DNA of 64,000 bases, taken from Apus apus (taxonomy: Eukaryota > Chordata > Aves > Apodiformes > Apodidae). Position 1 is the stretch's first letter; each line of letters begins with the position of its first letter. Position numbers and translations under genes: made by a program. This document shows positions 59,910 to 64,000 of this stretch, piece after piece. The DNA is taken from positions 5,793,659 through 5,857,658 of the forward strand of contig NC_067283.1 of the NCBI RefSeq assembly GCF_020740795.1, read 5' to 3'. The notes beneath the pieces are model-generated. The model saw only the letters and a list, made by a program, of their open reading frames with translations, had not been told where the DNA came from and searched no databases.

Positions 59910-61090
59910 AGAGCAGTTGAATGAACTTGCCTGTTGAAAAGAGTTGGTACTGCCTTCCCTTCTTATGGAAGCCTTGAGGCTGTCTTCAAGACAAGACTTG
60001 CAGGACATTCAGACAGTACATCCTGAATCTTAGATGTGGGTACAGTGACCTTGAAAACTACAGGCTTGTTAATAGTTCTGGTCTAAGATACCAGAAGAGT
60101 GTCTACAGGCTTTCTGGGATGTGCTCACATGGGCAGGAGAAAAGGACAGACCACAAGGTACCAAGTGACTGTGAAGACCAATCTTTCAAGGCCTGCATTG
60201 ACCAGCCCATAGAAAGCAATTGCATCAAGTCCATTTTGGCCTTCTAGCCACCTAAATTGTACCTTGTCCTTCCAGTTTTCAAAGCCAGCAGCTCTGGTTT
60301 GCCTGTTGGGTGTTGATTTGGACGTGAGAGTTACTTCCAGAACCAGACGTTGACTGATGGGGAAACAGCTTGGCTGTTGAGTGGGAAGATGACCTCCCAT
60401 TGTGGGCATAATTACTGCATTCCTTGACTGGGAGAGGAGCAGAGCAAGCCTGCCTGTGTAGGACTTACATGGAAATGGCATTTTTATGGGAATGTCTGAA
60501 ATGCCTCTTACAGGCACCCATTTAACCCCCTCACAGTCTGGCCACAGGCCATTCTGGAGTCCTTTGAACTTCTTGCCCTCCAGGCAGACCCTAGGGTTGA
60601 GTTTTCCTACTCATTTCCAGGACACCAGGTCATTGCCAGCCACAGTGGAGAGATCCCAGTTGCCTGAAGTGTTACCCACAGCATTGTGTGCATCTCCTTG
60701 GCCACGGCAGCAGTTTCACAGGCACATCCAAAGGCAGGCGTTGTTTTCTACACTTTTTGCAGCCCTGTGTCCACTGGCAGACCTCTGTTTTTAGCAGGGT
60801 TAGAAATCAGACCACAGCTGGTAGCCAGGCAGCCTGCCAGTATGCTGGGCACATCAGCCATTGCTCATGATACAGAGCAGCTGAGCTAGAATTTTTTTTG
60901 TGGCAGCTTTGAAACACGGTGAGCTTGCCACATGGGAAAAAGTTCTGTTAGTTCCTGTACTTGTCTGCATCCACTTGTAGCAAGGGCACATGAGCTCTGG
61001 AGTACATTTCTGTCCCTTGCTTTAACCCTTGCTTTTGTCACACTGTGCACAAGATCTCATTAAGATACCGAGGTACTGTTTCATGATGCA
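59910..61090. other. Non-coding region, nothing recognised
   Basis: Unique sequence between two CR1 copies. I see no exon, RNA gene or repeat. The open frames (e.g. 60125-60517 minus, 60486-60794 plus) have no family resemblance. Confidence 0.6.
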
Positions 61091-61094
61091 GATC

Positions 61095-61602
61095 TACAAT
61101 GGAGTACTGTGCCCACCATAAGAAGGACATGGAGCTTTTGGAGGGAGTCCAGAGTAGGGCTACAAAGATGATCAGGGGACTGGAGCACCTCTGCTCTGGA
61201 GACAGGCTGAGAGAGTCAAAGTTGTTTATCCTGGAGAAGAGAAAGCTTCAGGGACATCTTAGAGCACCTTCCAGTGTGTGAAGGGGCTACAGGAAAGCTG
61301 GGGAGGGACTTTTTGCAAGAGTTTGCCGTGAGAGGACAAGGGGTAATGGATTAAAACTGGAAAACAGGAGATTTAGGTTAGAGATTAGGAGGAAATTCTT
61401 TACTAGGAGGGTGGTGAGATGCTGGCATGGGTTGCCCAGAGAAGTTGTGGCTGCCTCATCCCTGGAAGTGTTGAAGGGCAGGTTGGATTGGGCTTGGAGC
61501 AACCTGGTCTAGTGGGAGGTGTCCCTGCCCATGCAGGGGAGTCGGAACTAGATGATCTATAAGTCCCTTCCAACCTAAACTGTTCCATGATTCTATGATG
61601 TG
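61095..61602 (+). mobile_element. CR1 LINE 3' fragment (older subfamily)
   Basis: Encodes, with breaks, the ORF2 end (MEYCAHHKKDMELLEGVQSRATKMIRGLEHL and on), then the tail 'cttggagcaacctggtctag', 'tgggaggtgtccctgccc', 'cccttccaacctaaactg' and 'ttccatgattctatgatg'. It belongs to a different, older subfamily than the copies at 8.3 and 57-60 kb, and matches the tail fragment at 10.07 kb. Confidence 0.92.
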
Positions 61603-64000
61603 GTGGATAGAGCCCAGGAAATAAAGTTAAAAGTGTGTGCTAATTCAGAGGCTGCTTTTGCAGCTCTCGTGTACCATCTGCTGCTCTCAGGAGAGCAGGA
61701 GGTCAGCCCAACAATCAGGCTCCTGTGGGAGTCTTTCATTGCTCCTCTGCTGCTCTGGTCAGAGGCTTTGCATGAAGTTACCACCCCTTAACCATAATGA
61801 GGACTGAGCACAGCCAAGGAGGCTGGACAGCTTTCATGGCCTCATTATTCTGCATGTTGCTGCTTTAAGGGATTGAATCATGTTTTCAGTGTTGGTTTTC
61901 TCCTCTTTTCTCACCAGCTAAATTTTAGACTTTACTACTTTACTATTTCAAGGCAGAAGAGGATAAGAGAGGAAGCCACAGTACTGATCCCTGCACAGCA
62001 ACATGGATTCTGCTTTTCTAAGGTTATTACCCTAAAACAGGAAAAATAAAGCTTCTGTTGCTTTGTGAGCAACAAAACTAATTCAGCCTTGTTGCATGTG
62101 GATCTAGCTCCTTTAACTTGCCCTTCTACGCCCGTAATCTTTTCCTGACCCCTTGTGGGGCCAAGTTGCAATGGTGCCGTGGCTTATTGAGAATTAATTT
62201 GCATCCCTAGTTGATTGACATGCTGACTGTCACCTCTCAGAACAGACAGGGGTTGGAGCTACCCCTTAGTGGGAGCACTAACTACCATGGCCTTATTTAG
62301 CTTAGCTTTTAATTTCTATAGGATGGGTGGGTATTTAGTGTATCTGAAAAGTCGATTTCTGTCACAAGTGTGGTTGAAATTGGCCAATGGTTTCAGAAGT
62401 TATTAGAGGAGATTAAAAGACAGAAAGCATGATCAGATAAGCCTGTTTCCTCAGAAAACTAGGCTAAAAAGGGAAAAAAAAAATCTAGTGCAAGGACTCC
62501 TGCAATGTCCTCTGTACATCCTGTGTTTTTCAGCATCTGTGGTAGTTAATGCTGGAGGAAGCTCTGAGTATTTAAAAGTGAGGGACGTACCACATACAAA
62601 AATGCTGCTTTCCTTTCCTCTGACTGTTTATTTACATTACACTAAGAATATTGAATGTGGTCATCCCACTGGTGTGGCATCAGTCCTCTCTCTCAGCAGC
62701 TGAAATCTGTTGTGTGTGCACAAGGAGTGGTTACAGGTTTTCTATGGCTGAACACCTCCTTGCCCAAACCAGGATTCAGCTGCCAGGAGACAAGACCCCT
62801 GGATGAGTTGCTGTTTGTTGAGGGGTTGCAAGACAAACCAGCAGGTTGGTCATTCCGTGTCCTCCAGCAGCTGCTGAGAACTTTGTTTCTCCCCCTCAGT
62901 CTAGGTGTGAACATGGGAATATTTTAACTGAGTAGGTATAAGAGGCTGCGCCCACCTCAGCCCCAAGTTTATATTTGACCAGCACCTTTCACAACAGGGC
63001 AGCATTTTGCTGTCTAGAAGCTGCCAGTCCCATTTATAAATCAATTTTTCAGACTCTGGGAGGTGGGGAAGTCCATGAGGTGCCGTGCTCGGTCTGTAGA
63101 TAAGACATTGTCACTTTGCATGTACAGCCAAGCCAATGACCCTGAGATCCTTGTGGATATTTAGAGCAAACTCTGTTAATCGTGATCCCGTGATCCAGGA
63201 GGAGTGTCAGAAAGGGGATGGGTTTAATAGAGCCTTTCATCTGAGAGAAGAGTGCTGGGATGAGAGCCAGTCTCAGCTGCAAGAAGAAAAATAGTTAATG
63301 TCTGTGAAGGTATTAAGACTTGGAATTTAATTTCAGGCTAAATAAAGGCACGTTCTGCGAGATGGAGTTTGAAATGTCAATGAAAGGTACAAGGCTAAGA
63401 TTTGGGGTTCTGGGTCATCTTGGCATTTGTAGCCCAGTTTCCTATGTTCCTGTTTATATAGCAAAGCTGGTGCAAATTTCCAGCAGACGCATAAATCCAT
63501 ATTTTTTTCCTCCTGTGTTGCAAGAGATACAGCCTCAGATAACCTGACTCTGAAAGACTCCTGGTACTAGCTCCCTCCCACCCTCCTTGTTCCCATTTGT
63601 CTCATGTCTTGTTTTGCAACTGCTTTTATTTTATCCCTCTGGGGCTCCTACTAAGGCTACCCCTATGATGGATGCTACCAGACCAGATGCATAACTATTA
63701 AGAAAAGCAGAAAGAGCCAGACCTGCAATTTCTTTGTGCAGAACAGTGATGGGGATGCTGTTCTTGCAGCTGGCCATCACAACAGCAATCTGAGGTCCAG
63801 ATTTAATAGCATGTTAGACTAAATTTTTAGCTGGGACTGTAACTGGGCAGCATCTTGTGGTCAGGCAGAGCAGCAAACATGCTGGTTATACTGGTGTTTT
63901 TCACTAGACTGCTGAAGGGCTTGTTCAGGAGACTGGGCTGGTCTCCAAATGTATGCTGTACCTTGTTTAATTTCTTGCTGCTAGAGCAAGACAAATTTGT
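61603..64000. other. Non-coding region to the window end
   Basis: No recognisable gene or repeat. There is one T-box consensus octamer at 62903-62910 and a short A-run at 62472-62483. The sequence probably continues the same intron or intergenic space beyond the window. Confidence 0.6.

Noticed and set aside
20157..64000. EXOG or another known neighbour of SCN5A
   Set aside because: No exon of a nuclease-like or other conserved protein was seen on either strand, apart from CR1 proteins.

Overview
This is a stretch of vertebrate nuclear DNA, almost certainly from a bird. It carries a multi-exon voltage-gated sodium channel gene with large AT-rich introns and GT-AG splice sites. It also holds many CR1 LINE copies, several ending in the 'attctatg'-type 3' tail typical of birds and other sauropsids. 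Two CR1 copies are young, one with an unbroken C-terminal ORF, which fits a bird lineage with recent CR1 activity. I cannot name the species.

Positions 805-20156 (+) carry the 3' two thirds of the channel alpha-subunit gene: 14 recognised coding exons from the start of domain II to the stop codon, about 1,278 codons. I call it SCN10A-like (Nav1.8 type). The domain II-III linker resembles SCN10A, the C-terminus lacks the SIV-type PDZ ligand of SCN5A, and the next locus looks like the 5' end of another gene on the same strand, as expected in the SCN11A-SCN10A-SCN5A cluster. SCN5A is the main alternative. Domain I and the I-II linker lie off the left edge. Exon sizes of 54, 138, 105 and 271 bp match the family. 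The intron before the IFM inactivation-gate exon is an AT-AC intron. A further candidate linker exon (5678-5794) may be present.

Positions 20157 to about 38600 are intergenic: a probable 3' UTR with AATAAA signals (best at 22049), unique sequence, old CR1 remnants on both strands, and then about 0.9 kb of nearly pure pyrimidine. This tract abuts a compact CpG island (38641-38880) and a candidate non-coding first exon with a GTAAGT donor at 38953. By gene order this is a candidate SCN5A promoter and exon 1. No SCN5A coding exon is visible up to 64000, so if the call is right its first intron is longer than 25 kb.

Positions 39000-64000 are mostly unique non-coding DNA. They include a possible regulatory block (about 44100-45260), an (AAT)n microsatellite next to a hairpin, a 3-kb CR1 copy with broken endonuclease and reverse transcriptase reading frames (about 56930-59905), and further CR1 fragments. 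The most interesting signals are changes in the channel protein: a basic extension of the domain II S3-S4 loop, a shortened domain III S3-S4 loop, an altered domain IV S3-S4 loop, and a KGWTN outer pore in domain III at toxin-contact positions.
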